From assembly GCA_947069175.1 (NCBI GenBank), contig CAMTDV010000022.1, forward strand, positions 39,103,027 through 39,167,026: a stretch of 64,000 nt of DNA, in the 5' to 3' direction. Shown here one piece after another: positions 21,211 through 33,102 of this stretch; the first letter of the stretch is position 1; each line of letters begins with the position of its first letter. Below the pieces are notes generated by a model. It did not search any database and was not told the DNA's origin. It worked only from the letters and a program-made list of their open reading frames with translations. The DNA is from Scalesia atractyloides. Its lineage: Eukaryota; Streptophyta; Magnoliopsida; Asterales; Asteraceae. A program made the translations under genes and the position numbers.

Positions 21211-23345
21211 GAAACCTTATCACCAACATGTCCCTCATTTCTCAACATAAAAAATTCAAACACCCACCTCCTTCTCCTTCTTCCTACCTAACGGCCACAC
21301 CACCTCAACTTCACCTCCATTCTTGTGTTCATTTTCAAGTAATCCTAGCTCATCCTAAGGTGTCTCAAAGTAGATTAAGAATGTGTCAAGTCTTGGAAGC
21401 TCAAGGACCTTTTCAAGGAGCTATTAACCACCAACTTTTCATCATCTTCATCTTCTAGTTTTTCTTGCAACTTCCCTAGCCACAAGAGCTAGTGGTGAGC
21501 CTTCTAATACTCCATTTTGCTTCATGTTACTAGTATAATGTTAATGTACAAGTTAAACCGTCTAAAACCTTCATTTTTAAAAGATGAACACATGAACTAG
21601 TAACATAATCTAAAGAAAATAAACATAACTTGAAGTTGTAATGAAGATGTAGTTGTTTATTTTATGTGATGATGATATTCATCATATGTATACTTGCTAG
21701 AAGCATAGATCGTACAAGTATACACATGGATCTTACAAGATCCATGATGAAAGTGTTGATGAACTTGTTATACATGAAGAATAAACTTATTAAAGTTGTT
21801 AAAATAAATGTGATGTTCTTAAGATGATGCATGAACAAAGTTGTTAAAAATGATTTTCTACAAAGTTTGTAAATATTAGAAACAAAACGTATTTTTAAAG
21901 ATGGTTGAACACGTTGAACATAAGGTTAAAATAGTACATGATTTTATTAACTTTCAAGTCCATCATAACATAAAAAATGCATCTATATGCATATGTTATA
22001 CTTGTAGAAATTGTTGTGAATAAGTTGATGAGTTTTGAAAGCTTAAACACATGTTTTTTAAACATGGAAAACCTCATAAATCTAGGTGAAACTATGGCAA
22101 AATTTTTATAAAATTTAAACACTTAGAAGAATATATTTTAACAAGGTTCTTACAAGTAAACTTGTTTAAAAGTAATAAATATAAAAAATTCCCATATTTT
22201 TGAATAAAATGTAAATCAAAGAAGGTATGGTTTTCCTAAAAATAAAGATGGATATAAATATATATTTTGAAAAATATATATATTTAGTGATCATAAAAAT
22301 TATGTGCTATGTGTATATTGTTTGTATTAATTATATATAAATTAGGGAATTGAAATAATGTACACAAATAAATACAATAAAAATTGGCAAACAAAGATTT
22401 ACAAGAACATATGTATTCATGCCTTGGATATAAATTATGGAAATTTCGGAAATATGGACTATATAAATATTTCGGACTAAAAATATATAATATACCGAAA
22501 CTTGGTAAGTTACCCTTTCAAAAACAAGTGACAAAATATATATTTTTACAAGTATATAAAATATATCATATTTTGTCAATCCTAAAAAAAATATTATTTT
22601 TGAAGTATATAAAAAATATACATCTCATAAACATCTTAAAAATATACTATTTGGTGGAAAGCTAAAGATATATATTTTCTAGAACTAATCTTGAAAATAG
22701 ATTGTTTTCAAAAAATGCATACACTTACCAAGCATAAGATATATATTTATTTAGACATATCTTAAAATTATATATTTTAAGAATATAAAAGTTGTGTGTA
22801 ACGAATACTAAAATATACGTATAGGAATACGTACAAGTACATGCTAACATATACCACTAACACTTGATGAAATAACCATTATGCAACTATTATACATAAT
22901 AATGAGAATACAAACTTAAATACACAAGTACTCATAATACAAGTATACCATACTTGGGAATATACACAAGTATAATAGTTAACAAATATTACACTTGGTC
23001 ATGTATACCATAGGGACATGCATATGAATAATAACATTTCAAGACATGTTAAAAATAGAGTATTTTTAACAAAACCCATCGCAATTACATATGATATATT
23101 AGACGATGTATACAAATAATACGAGTTAAAATATAATATTTTAACTAATACATCGAACTTGGAATTATATATAATTATGAAGAATTATATATGGAACATA
23201 TCAGACGACGACATCGTTGAGGCAAACGGGTGGAACCCGATTAGGAGAAGTCATGAACAAATACATCTTACTCGTGCGAGTCACGAAGACAGTAGGGCTA
23301 GGCCCATACATACAACACAGGAGATACAAGGATATATGTATGTAT

Positions 23346-23372
23346 TATATATATATATATATATATATATAT
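23346..23372. repeat. (AT)n microsatellite
   Basis: About 13 AT units lie in the F LTR just after the single GGGCTAGGCCCA copy, matching the position of AT runs beside the clusters in B and C. Confidence 0.9.
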
Positions 23373-24366
23373 TGACATCATACATCGAAAATACAACTCA
23401 ACGAAACATAATTCGGAACAAGTCTTAATAAATATTAGACAAAACACTTTTACATAATTCGTTACAAATACCGAAGTGTCTTACAAAACCTAGCATGTTT
23501 GTAGGTTGAGATACAAACCGAGGAAAACGTACGTGAGATAAGCAAAGTTACGGAACACAATTAGTGAGTTCACGCCCCCTTTTCATCTTAAAATTTTTTA
23601 CAGTTTTACAACTTTCAGGGGGGGGGATACATGTACAATGGTATGATAAGCTAGGGAATGAAACAACTTAGATCATGTGCGAATAGGGTGGAATTTAAGC
23701 ACCATTAATCTTGTTTAAGACCACACTACAAAGATTAGATCAAGCGGGTGTTGGCGAGCCCCACTCTTGGTCATGGAGCCACACGGAAGAGTGCATCAGT
23801 TGTCCCAGTCGAGGTGATTCGAAATAAAATCGTCTAGGTTTGAATGCTTCCTATGTCGTTACACATATGAATGTCCTTGCAAAAAATTAATGATCAACAA
23901 TTTCATTGACGCTTTACATACCGGGTTTGATACAAATACATCTTACATTTTGTGGATTCATCTTATGCAACTAAAACACATGAACTCGCCAACTTTTGTT
24001 GCTTTTTCAACTTAACATGTATTTTAGGAAACTAATGGACCAAGCGGGGAACTTTTGTCAAGAAAGAAAGTGTCAAGACTCCATGCCATTTTTGAAGGGT
24101 TTGCTTGTTATATACCGCCTCCTTGCGGTGATATAATGACCAAAGCCTTAAGATTTCAAAACTTTCATTTTTGTTGCATGATACTTTGACAACTTATTTT
24201 CATTCGATGGTTTGTAAACAAAATACTTAACTCATGTCGCATTGGAAATATTTATGACAATGGCATTGGAGCTTGTTTCTATTCATTTAGTATGTTCACT
24301 TATATTGTATGCAATGAGAATCAATCAGATCACACCGCGCGCTTCCGCCTATGAGCGTGTGTGACA

Positions 24367-24867
24367 GGCTCCACCTCTACTCCACAAACCCACCATTTTT
24401 CACTAATAAACGCCCGAAATTAAGCCATTCTAAGTTATTACATTGTGATCTAAGGAACTTGCAAGCATGAAGGATCATTAGAGACTACTTTGGAGCTTTT
24501 ATACTTTCTTAATCTTCATCTTAAAGACCACTAATCACTTGCAAAGTTGTAAGATCATCTTTTACTATTTTTAAGCTTCTTGTAATATGTAGTTTACTAA
24601 AGTACATGCTGATCATCTTGACCACAAAAAAACCAAACTTAAATACCTTAATCTCACCTTAAAAAGTCTACCGAACATGATGTATTATGTGTTGATTATA
24701 TGGATTTGTGTTACCTAGTGAGTATGATCATGTTGATTATGTTAAAGTAAGATGTTTAAGTGCATGATCATGTTTAAATCTAGACTAGAAATAATGATAT
24801 AAACATCTTGATGTTTAAGATATAAGTAAGAAGATCATCCTTATGTTCCATAGACTATTCTATAAAC
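24367..24867 (+). repeat. LTR remnant of old gypsy element G3
   Basis: It starts GGCTCCACCTCTACTCC directly after the F LTR and matches 26033-26326 of the G3 3' LTR, then runs on past the place where copia K begins there (TTAAAAAGTCTACCG, uninterrupted). It therefore shows the empty site for K. It is best read as part of the G3 5' LTR into which F inserted. Confidence 0.7.
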
Positions 24868-25058
24868 TAGAAGGTCCAAAATACTAGGAGAAGTCGTGTC
24901 AAGTTGGTCAAGGTTCGTTGGAACTCCCGTCACGGAAGTATATCTGGGAATGTGAAGACCAAATCAAACAAAGTACTCTCATTCATTAAAAGACTCCCCT
25001 GCAACCGGTAACTCAACGTGAATTTTCGAGACGAAATTCTTCCAACAGGGGGAATGTG
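24868..25058 (+). pseudogene. Pol tail (chromodomain end) and polypurine tract of G3
   Basis: It matches 16971-17163 of element F: TRRSRVKLVKVRWNSRH, the PHLF/KRLP-like end, a GAATTTTCGAGACGAAATTC segment and AACAGGGGGAATG before the LTR. Everything between the LTR remnant and this tail has been deleted. Confidence 0.75.
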
Positions 25059-26326
25059 TGACAACCGGCAAAATTTCATGATAATTCCGTACAACTTAAT
25101 CACAAGTTATACAATTTAATTGCATTCTTTTGACTTAATTCTTGTGCGATTGAGTCTTATAAAGACTAGCAAGTAGGATGTGTATTTACAATTCATAACA
25201 TATCATAGTGTTCACCATATCGCAAGACGATACAAACTACGTCCTAAAATGTTGGTTGCAAAATGCTGAAAACCACTATTCACCTAAACACACTATTCAT
25301 GCTAGGAAGATTCTGACACAAACTAGAACGGCAAAAACGGGATATTAAAACATATCCTCGTCCTTATATATACATCAAAACCCCAATATGGTAATATAAC
25401 TTGTAATACTATACAGTTTCCAATATAGTGCAAAAACGACGAACTTGTCTGATCCGAATGAAAATATAACAACCTCAACTTGCCCGCAACATAATTTCAG
25501 CATTTCAGCGGCATCAATAAAGATTGTAGATAATGTTAATTATCTTAACGGTTCCGAGGACACCTATTATTCATCAAAATTATTATTGCCGCTATCGTCG
25601 TACACTTCCAATATTTTAACCGATAATGGTCCGACGACCAACTAGTGACTAACTCTAATATCCTAACATCTAATTCACTAGTCTAATGAGCTAGTTAGAC
25701 TTATATTAGTGTCATAAATGTCATTATCATGCTAGTGATGCAATACCTAAACTAATCACCTACATATCTAAACATTTAGATATTATGCATATGTAAATAA
25801 CTTATTTTGTAAAATGTTACACTTTACCCCCCCCCCATATGGACCCACACCCCTTTCCAAATGATATGGATGAAGATACGAAGTGATGGCCTATCGAGAT
25901 TTTAGTTGACTTGTTGAAGATTTAGTAGTTTATAAAAACATATAACAACTTCATTTCTTTTATTCATCCATACATATCACAACATTCAAACACCAAAAAC
26001 CTCCTCCTTGCTCTCTCCATTCACGGCTCCACCTCTACTCCACAAACCCACCATTTTTCACTAATAAACACCCAAAATTAAGCCATTCTAAGTTATTACA
26101 TTGTGATCTAAGGAACTTGCAAGCATGAAGGATCATTAGAGGCTACTTTGGAGCTTTTATACTTTCTTAATCTTCATCTTAAAGACCACTAATCACTTGC
26201 AAAGTTGTAAGATCATCTTTTACTATTTTTAAGCTTCTTATAATATGTAGTTTACTAAAGTACATGTTGATCATCTTGAACACAAAGAAAACCAAACTTA
26301 AAAATCCTAATCTCACCTTAAAAAGT
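25059..26326 (+). repeat. 3' LTR of G3, cut by copia K (copy 1)
   Basis: It starts TGACAACCGGCAAAATTTC after the polypurine tract. It includes a C10 run (25827-25836), a TATA-like TTATAAAAA (25930-25938) and a CT-rich leader. The CTTGCAAGCATGAAGGATCA segment is conserved in the R/U5 region of other LTRs. Its distal part is displaced by K. The ORF at 25445-25645 is LTR sequence. Confidence 0.8.
25930..25938 (+). promoter_or_regulatory. Putative LTR TATA box (G3, copy 1)
   Basis: TTATAAAAA lies about 0.87 kb into the LTR, followed by a pyrimidine-rich leader. The same site is present in the duplicate, 5993 bp downstream. Confidence 0.4.
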
Positions 26327-26569
26327 TGTTGATACACTTTTGTGTCTGTCGCTTGTTCTTAGTTACGTCAGTAATTGTATGGTCTTTGTTTGTTGTGTCT
26401 GTAAAGTTTGGTTGTGTCGACTAAATCAAGATATCCTCCTATCTTGATTTAGTTCGACGTTTAGTTTGTCTGTGTTGTAAAATAGTTGCATGTGTGCATA
26501 CTGTTAAGTTTTGTGTTTCTAATCTTGCTGACTGTGCACTATGTATGTTAGAAGGGTTCTCCATAGAAC

Positions 26570-26835
26570 CCCATATTTGTACGAGTGAACTGTGCTTGGT
26601 ACGAACAAGTTAGCTGTTCGTACGAGCCATTGTATATTCGTACGAATGAACATTCAAGAAAGACATTTGCTTGTTCGTACGAGCGAGTTACTTATTCGTA
26701 CGAACCATCAGATTGTTCGTACATGTAACTTTTTCACGAATAACAGTTCTTCATAGCAGCTGGTTGTTCGTGAGAATTGACCTTGAAGAACCTGTTCTTC
26801 GTGGGCTTTGTAGTCCTTCGTACGACCAGCAACAT
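26570..26835. repeat. TTCGTACGAA palindrome array in the K LTR (copy 1)
   Basis: TTCGTACGA occurs near 26617, 26637, 26673, 26695 and 26817. Decayed versions (TTTGTACGAG, GGTACGAAC, TTCGTACATG, TTCGTGAGAA, TTCGTGATG) lie between them, with variable spacing. The array lies just upstream of the TATA-like site at 26861, where an LTR enhancer would be. Confidence 0.75.
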
Positions 26836-26860
26836 TCTTCGTGATGTTGCTGGGTGTTGG

Positions 26861-26872
26861 GCCTATATATAG
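26861..26872 (+). promoter_or_regulatory. Putative TATA box of copia K (copy 1)
   Basis: CCTATATATAGA lies about 535 bp into the LTR. The CACTTCACAGTTCACG segment downstream could hold the start site. It is duplicated at about 32854. Confidence 0.5.
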
Positions 26873-27111
26873 ACATGCACTTCACAGTTCACGTAAGAGA
26901 GAACACAGAGAGAATACCTTGAGTCTGTATAAACATTGAGTGTATGTGTTTGTACTATCTCTCTTCAGTTAATCAAAAGGTAGTGAATCTTTGGTTACTT
27001 TATGTTTACTATTCTTTGCTTTGGTTTGGATATACACTTGGATTCCGCACTCGTATGTGTGTTAAACAACAAGGAAGTAGGTTATCTTGATCTTCCAAAT
27101 GGACCTACAAG

Positions 27112-27123
27112 TGGTATCAGAGC
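27112..27123 (+). promoter_or_regulatory. Primer-binding site of copia K (copy 1)
   Basis: TGGTATCAGAGC, perfect for initiator tRNA-Met and two bases after the LTR. The copy in the duplicated block is at 33105-33116. Confidence 0.9.
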
Positions 27124-27940
27124 TTTGACTCTCTTCCTTGTTTAAAACCAAGCATAATGTTGTGTTTGAGCAAGTTGTGAAGCTTTCTGGAAGTGTTCTT
27201 GAACTTCAAGCAAGAAACTTAAGTTATTACAAGAAAAGTAGGTAAAACTTAGGTAAAACTTGTTGTTTTCAGAAAAGTTTTATAAAAACCTTGTTAATAT
27301 ACATGGAGACATGTTAGGATATGGTTTTTCTTGAAATTTTCTATCAGTGTTTAGTTGGACATATTTTCTTGTGATGCACTTGTCGGAAAACTCACCGCAA
27401 TATTCCTTTAGGGTTGACTAAATCTTAAGATTTGACTGATTCGACTGAAAAGCTGATTTTGGAATGTTTGTCTTTTAACCGAATCTGTGTAGACAACTGA
27501 CAACTTTCGAACAAACTAGAAACAAGTTTCTGTTACAAAAGGAAATTTCTCACCAACCAACCATGCAAAAGATTCCTCCTTGTGAAAAACCCAACACCTC
27601 CGAAAGACCCCGTGCGAATAACCATCAGCACGAAGAACCAATTGTTTGTGCGAAGGACAAGCTGATTCACACAAAGAACCAGTTGTTCATATGAAGAACC
27701 AGTGGCTCGCACGAAGAACCTGTGGTTCGTATGAAGAACTGGTGATTCGTACGAATCTGTGGCTCGCACGAAGAACCAAGTTTCGTGACTTTTTAGGTTA
27801 TTCGTGATAGTTTTTCATGAGAACTAATACTTGGTGGTTTTTGAAATTGTGAACCTTTACAAGAAAACCTTTATTTCAATTTAATCCTAGGACTTAAATT
27901 TTTAAGCTAATTTTTATAAACAAACAAACAAACAAACAGA
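27124..27940 (+). other. Leader of copia K (copy 1) with GCACGAAGAACC repeats
   Basis: No coding potential on the plus strand. At 27600-27780 about eight short degenerate repeats, consensus TCGCACGAAGAACCagTgg, spaced about 20 bp, resemble the LTR palindromes. The minus-strand ORF here (27533-27769) is only a translation of these repeats. Confidence 0.65.
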
Positions 27941-30900
27941 ATGGGTACAAATCCTTGGGATTGGGGGTGTGGTTCAAGTACAAATCAGGATTCGCCACAA
28001 TCTAGCTCCCCAACCTCATGGGTTAAATCATTAATGCCTCAGCAGACGACCATGATTACCGCTAATCAATGGGCGTGTGTGGCAAATCAAAATCAAAGCA
28101 TTCAGACTCTTCTCATTAGCGAAAGTGAAACAGGAAGTAGTAACCGTCCACCAAAATTGAATCATATGAACGATTATCCCTCACGGAAAATTCATTTTAA
28201 TACGTATGTTCTTGGTCAAAATACAGAATTGTGGACATATTTTACTACACCATACAAGGAATCTCTCAAAGAAGCAAGATCAAATCCAACCTCTTTAGCA
28301 AACTTAGATGAAAATGATAAAAAAAGGTGTATGATTTAGAGAAGAAGGCATTTCCTATCCTTATACAAGCACTTCATAAGGATATTTATGATCAATTTTT
28401 GTACTGTACCACAACCAAGAATTTGTGGGATACTTTAGAAGCAAGAGGGGAAGGAAATGCTTCAATAAGAAAGATATGACATGATCTACTGAAGAAAGAG
28501 TTTGAAGGTTTTCTGTTCATGGAGAATGAAACACTAAGCGACATGACAACCGGTTTCTATCATCTGCTTAGTGAAATGTATTGATACAAGGTGCATGCAT
28601 CTCCACAAGAGATTGTGATGCGTTTTGCTGATGCCTTACCACCAAAGTGGAGTCAATTCATTGACTTGCTAAAGTGCACAGGTGTTTTGGATATGATCAG
28701 TATTTATGAGTTTGTTCAGAGGGTTGAGAACAAAAATGAAGAAGAAATACGAAAAGCAAAAAGAGTTTCTGTTTCACAAAACCCTAAAATGTATTTCGGA
28801 GGTATTAACACAAGGGTTAGTACAGCTCAGCAACCACAACTCCAAACAACGTTTGTGTCAAATGTTAACCCATTTCTACCACAACCAGTTCAAACAGATC
28901 CATCTGCTGGCTCAAGTGCTCACACCTATAGTCAAGCATTTGATCCTAAAGCCTTTCTCCCACAACCACAAGTTGGTACACCTCAAGTTCCACAACAAGC
29001 TTCTCAAACCTTCAAATCCTAATACCATCAGACTTGATACTTCACATCTTTCCAAGGTCAGTGTAGAAGTTGCCCGGGAACACATGGAACTTCTGAACAT
29101 TATGGTTAGTGCATATTGTGGACTAGTCGCTGGTCAAATTGGAAACATCAATTTCACTAATGAGCACTATCAACAAATAACAGGGTGGAATGGAGTTGAT
29201 GGATATTAAGTGGGCATTTGCTAGTGCGGTTAGAAGAGCGAAATACTACATGAGTAGAATTGGAAGAACAAGTTTAGATAGCAAAAAAGACACAAAGTAT
29301 GGATATGATAAAGATGCTGTTACTTGCTTCAACTGTGGTGAAAAAGGTCATTTCAAACGTGAATGTACTCGACCTAGCAAGCAAGGAAATCACAACCCTT
29401 TCCGAAATCAATCACGCTCATCAAACACAACTCAAGTTAACAATGAACGAAGTATAGTAGTTGTTAACAACCTAAAGAACTCCAACCAGTCTGGGTCTTC
29501 AAACAACACAAGAAGAGTGTTAGTAGTTCAAGAAGATGAAGGATGTGTTTGGTCAGTCCAGTTGGGAAACAAGAATCAAGGAGGAACTACGTGTTAGGCT
29601 AAGATAATCAATCAGATCAAACATGTTCACAGTAATGACTCTTCTGATGAGATTGATAGTTCTGGGTACAATGGGAGTTCTGACGAGGAAAGCCCAAGTG
29701 TGAGTGGTTATGGATCAGATTCGGATGTCAGGGAAAAGATTGATACTGAGGTCGATGAGTTGCTAAAAGAAGCAGAGAAGCTGAAAAGTCAAAACTCTAG
29801 GTTGATAAAGAAAGCAGAAGTTGTATCAAAGGAAATGGAGAAACTCTTTGCCAACAATGCATCCTTTTCTCATCAACTGCTTTTATGGCTAATGTTGTAG
29901 GTTCAACAAGTCAGGTAAAATCCGACTCTCCTAGGATATGCAGTGATTGTGCTAACTTAAAAACTAAATTTGAAAAAAATTAACAGTCACAATCAAAGCT
30001 TAGTAGTTGAACTGTCAAAATGCAAAGAGACAAACATGGCTTTAACTCGAAATGAAAAAGAATTCAAATCTGTAATTGAGACTCTTAAGAAATGTGTGTC
30101 TGAGTTAACAGAAACAGTTTAGAACAAGCAAACTGGTATTAATAACTACATTAATATCCTTGAAGAAACAAAAAAGGAGTTAGCCATTGCCAAATGCGAG
30201 CATGATGCAATTAAGCTTAAATTGGGGAGTTACTCTAACTCCCGATATGTTTTTGATCACATCATTGACGTTCAAAAACTTAAAGGAGATGTGATATGCA
30301 TTGGGTATAAATCGTGTCCACCACCATTGAAACACAATTATACCAAATTGCCTGATGAGGAGGAAATGCCACGTTTTGAACCATCTGTACCTCTTAACCC
30401 TGAAGAGTTGCAGCAGGGTTAGGGTTTAAACTGGACGATTCCTCAGATGAATCCAAAAAGACAGAGAACTCATCATCTGTTTTTGATCAAAGTCCACCTA
30501 TAACAAAAGGGATGATTTATCAGATGATGAGTCAAACGAGATCAATCAGGACCAATCTCTTGATAAAAAGAAAGGGGTAGAATTCCAATTGAGAATCCAA
30601 TATTATGTGATCCTACTACTCCTGTTGTGCAATCTGACACAAAGCAAGTGATTGATCCTATCAAATCTGTCAAGACGATTGCTTCTACATTTACAAACAA
30701 TAATGTGTTGTATACTTTGATTAGTGATGAGAAAATTTACTTAAACAATGATTTTCCGATCAAAAATGTCAATCCAACTTCAATTGATCAAGTTTTTGAA
30801 AAATCAACAACCAAATTTTTGGGAAAGAAGAATCCAATCAAATCACAACCATTAATCGCTTCTAAAAGTAGAAAACAAGAAAAGCAAGCTGAAAAGCCTA

Positions 30901-30970
30901 AGGTGTCACAACCAAAGGTTGAAGCTAAAAGTGCTCACAACAAGAAAGGGGAAGAATGTTAACTTTGTAG
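27941..30970 (+). pseudogene. gag: gag of copia K, copy 1 (cut by the duplication end)
   Basis: The start is MGTNPWDWGCGSS at 27941. The frame breaks at 28337, then continues with LWDTLEARGEGNASIRK, LPPKWSQFIDLLK (28591-29022) and a Gln/Pro-rich stretch. Next come WAFASAVRRAK and a perfect zinc knuckle, CFNCGEKGHFKREC (29323-29364). A long coiled-coil region (29700-30240) and the RYVFDHIIDVQKLKGDV block follow. Stops at 28478, 28582, 29020, 29595 and 30118 and several frame changes inactivate it. The wording of the motifs is that of large-gag plant copia elements; I cannot fix the lineage. Confidence 0.8.
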
Positions 30971-31052
30971 TCTCATTCATTAAAAGACTCCCCTGCAACC
31001 AGTAACTCAACGTGAATTTTCGAGACGAAATTCTTCCAACAGGGGGAATGTG

Positions 31053-32319
31053 TGACAACCGGCAAAATTTCATGATAATTCCGTACAACTTAATCACAAG
31101 TTATACAATTTAATTGCATTCTTTTGACTTAATTCTTGTGCGATTGAGTCTTATAAAGACTAGCAAGTAGGATGTGTATTTACAATTCATAACATATCAT
31201 AGTGTTCACCATATCGCAAGACGATACAAACTACGTCCTAAAATGTTGGTTGCAAAATGCTGAAAACCACTATTCACCTAAACACACTATTCATGCTAGG
31301 AAGATTCTGACACAAACTAGAACGGCAAAAACGGGATATTAAAACATATCCTCGTCCTTATATATACATCAAAACCCCAATATGGTAATATAACTTGTAA
31401 TACTATACAGTTTCCAATATAGTGCAAAAACGACGAACTTGTCTGATCCGAATGAAAATATAACAACCTCAACTTGCCCGCAACATAATTTCAGCATTTC
31501 AGCGGCATCAATAAAGATTGTAGATAATGTTAATTATCTTAACGGTTCCGAGGACACCTATTATTCATCAAAATTATTATTGCCGCTATCGTCGTACACT
31601 TCCAATATTTTAACCGATAATGGTCCGACGACCAACTAGTGACTAACTCTAATATCCTAACATCTAATTCACTAGTCTAATGAGCTAGTTAGACTTATAT
31701 TAGTGTCATAAATGTCATTATCATGCTAGTGATGCAATACCTAAACTAATCACCTACATATCTAAACATTTAGATATTATGCATATGTAAATAACTTATT
31801 TTGTAAAATGTTACACTTTACCCCCCCCCATATGGACCCACACCCCTTTCCAAATGATATGGATGAAGATACGAAGTGATGGCCTATCGAGATTTTAGTT
31901 GACTTGTTGAAGATTTAGTAGTTTATAAAAACATATAACAACTTCATTTCTTTTATTCATCCATACATATCACAACATTCAAACACCAAAAACCTCCTCC
32001 TTGCTCTCTCCATTCACGGCTCCACCTCTACTCCACAAACCCACCATTTTTCACTAATAAACACCCAAAATTAAGCCATTCTAAGTTATTACATTGTGAT
32101 CTAAGGAACTTGCAAGCATGAAGGATCATTAGAGGCTACTTTGGAGCTTTTATACTTTCTTAATCTTCATCTTAAAGACCACTAATCACTTGCAAAGTTG
32201 TAAGATCATCTTTTACTATTTTTAAGCTTCTTATAATATGTAGTTTACTAAAGTACATGTTGATCATCTTGAACACAAAGAAAACCAAACTTAAAAATCC
32301 TAATCTCACCTTAAAAAGT
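31053..32319 (+). repeat. 3' LTR of G3 (copy 2)
   Basis: Duplicate of 25059-26326, one base shorter in the C run (C9 at 31821-31829). The ORF at 31439-31639 is identical to that of copy 1 and is LTR sequence. Confidence 0.85.
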
Positions 32320-33102
32320 TGTTGATACACTTTTGTGTCTGTCGCTTGTTCTTAGTTACGTCAGTAATTGTATGGTCTTTGTTTGTTGTGTCTGTAAAGT
32401 TTGGTTGTGTCGACTAAATCAAGATATCCTCCTATCTTGATTTAGTGCGACGTTTAGTTTGTCTGTGTTGTAAAATAGTTGCATGTGTGCATACTGTTAA
32501 GTTTTGTGTTTCTAATCTTGCTGACTGTGCACTATGTATGTTAGAAGGGTTCTCCATAGAACCCCATATTTGTACGAGTGAACTGTGCTTGGTACGAACA
32601 AGTTAGCTGTTCGTACGAGCCATTGTATATTCGTACGAATGAACATTCAAGAAAGACATTTGCTTGTTCGTACGAGCGAGTTACTTATTCGTACGAACCA
32701 TCAGATTGTTCGTACATGTAACTTTTTCACGAATAACAGTTCTTCATAGCAGCTGGTTTTTCGTGAGAATTGACCTTGAAGAACCTGTTCTTCGTGGGCT
32801 TTGTAGTCCTTCGTACGACCAGCAACATTCTTCGTGATGTTGCTGGGTGTTGGGCCTATATATAGACATGCACTTCACAGTTCACGTAAGAGAGAACACA
32901 GAGAGAATACCTTGAGTCTGTATAAACATTGAGTGTATGTGTTTGTACTATCTCTCTTCAGTTAATCAAAAGGTAGTGAATCTTTGGTTACTTTATGTTT
33001 ACTATTCTTTGCTTTGGTTTGGATATACACTTGGATTCCGCACTCGTATGTGTGTTAAACAACAAGGAAGTAGGTTATCTTGATCTTCCAAATGGACCTA
33101 CA
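32320..33102 (+). repeat. LTR of copia K (copy 2)
   Basis: Duplicate of 26327-27109, with the palindrome array at about 32563-32828. It has T/G and G/T substitutions at about 32442 and 32761 relative to copy 1. The primer-binding site follows at 33105-33116. Confidence 0.82.

Larger units (their letters stand above)
13695..24366 (+). mobile_element. Element F: 5'-truncated gypsy (Tekay/Del-like) element
   Basis: It holds zinc knuckle, protease, RT, RNase H, integrase and chromodomain, then a 3' LTR (17164-24366) split by solo LTR S. The 5' LTR and most of gag are absent. Removing S and one target copy leaves an LTR of 4160 bp, close to the 4187 bp of element C. It joins the older G3 LTR at 24367. 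Confidence 0.85.
17164..24366 (+). repeat. 3' LTR of element F, split by solo LTR S
   Basis: The left part is 17164-17653 and the right part 20697-24366 (20692-20696 is the second target copy). The end GCGCGCTTCCGCCTATGAGCGTGTGTGACA marks the 3' boundary; the last TGACA mirrors the 5' TGACA. The LTR contains a TATA-like site at 21204, CT-rich leader, TAAACCCTAA telobox-like motifs (21030-21060), a single GGGCTAGGCCCA (23292-23304), an AT microsatellite and a G9 run (23618-23626). Confidence 0.85.
26327..27109 (+). repeat. 5' LTR of copia K (copy 1, 783 bp)
   Basis: It runs from TGTTGATACAC, where the G3 LTR is interrupted relative to the empty site near 24670, to GGACCTACA two bases before the primer-binding site (TG...CA). 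It contains five TTCGTACGA palindromes and several variants (26570-26830), and a TATA-like CCTATATATAGAC at 26861. Confidence 0.8.
24977..30970. repeat. Tandem duplication, copy 1 (5994 bp)
   Basis: The block runs from the G3 pol tail through the G3 LTR, K LTR and K gag. It repeats directly at 30971-36965. At the junction, TCTCA is shared by both ends (24977-24981, 30971-30975, 36966-36970). Differences I found: 25006 G/A, C10/C9 at 25827, 26449 T/G, about 26768 G/T, about 27377 G/A, 28002 A/C, about 28141 G/A, about 28722 G/C, about 30235 A/T, and two 1-bp indels between 30510 and 30590. Confidence 0.92.

Noticed and set aside
22384..22665. 93-codon ORF rich in Ile, Lys and Tyr
   Set aside because: AT-rich LTR sequence; amino-acid content reflects base composition.
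27533..27769. Minus-strand 78-codon ORF (and its duplicate at 33526-33762)
   Set aside because: Antisense reading of the GCACGAAGAACC leader repeats of copia K.
28591..29022. Copia gag fragments as host retrovirus-derived gene
   Set aside because: Stops and frameshifts on both sides, LTR and primer-binding site next to it, and same defects in the duplicate.
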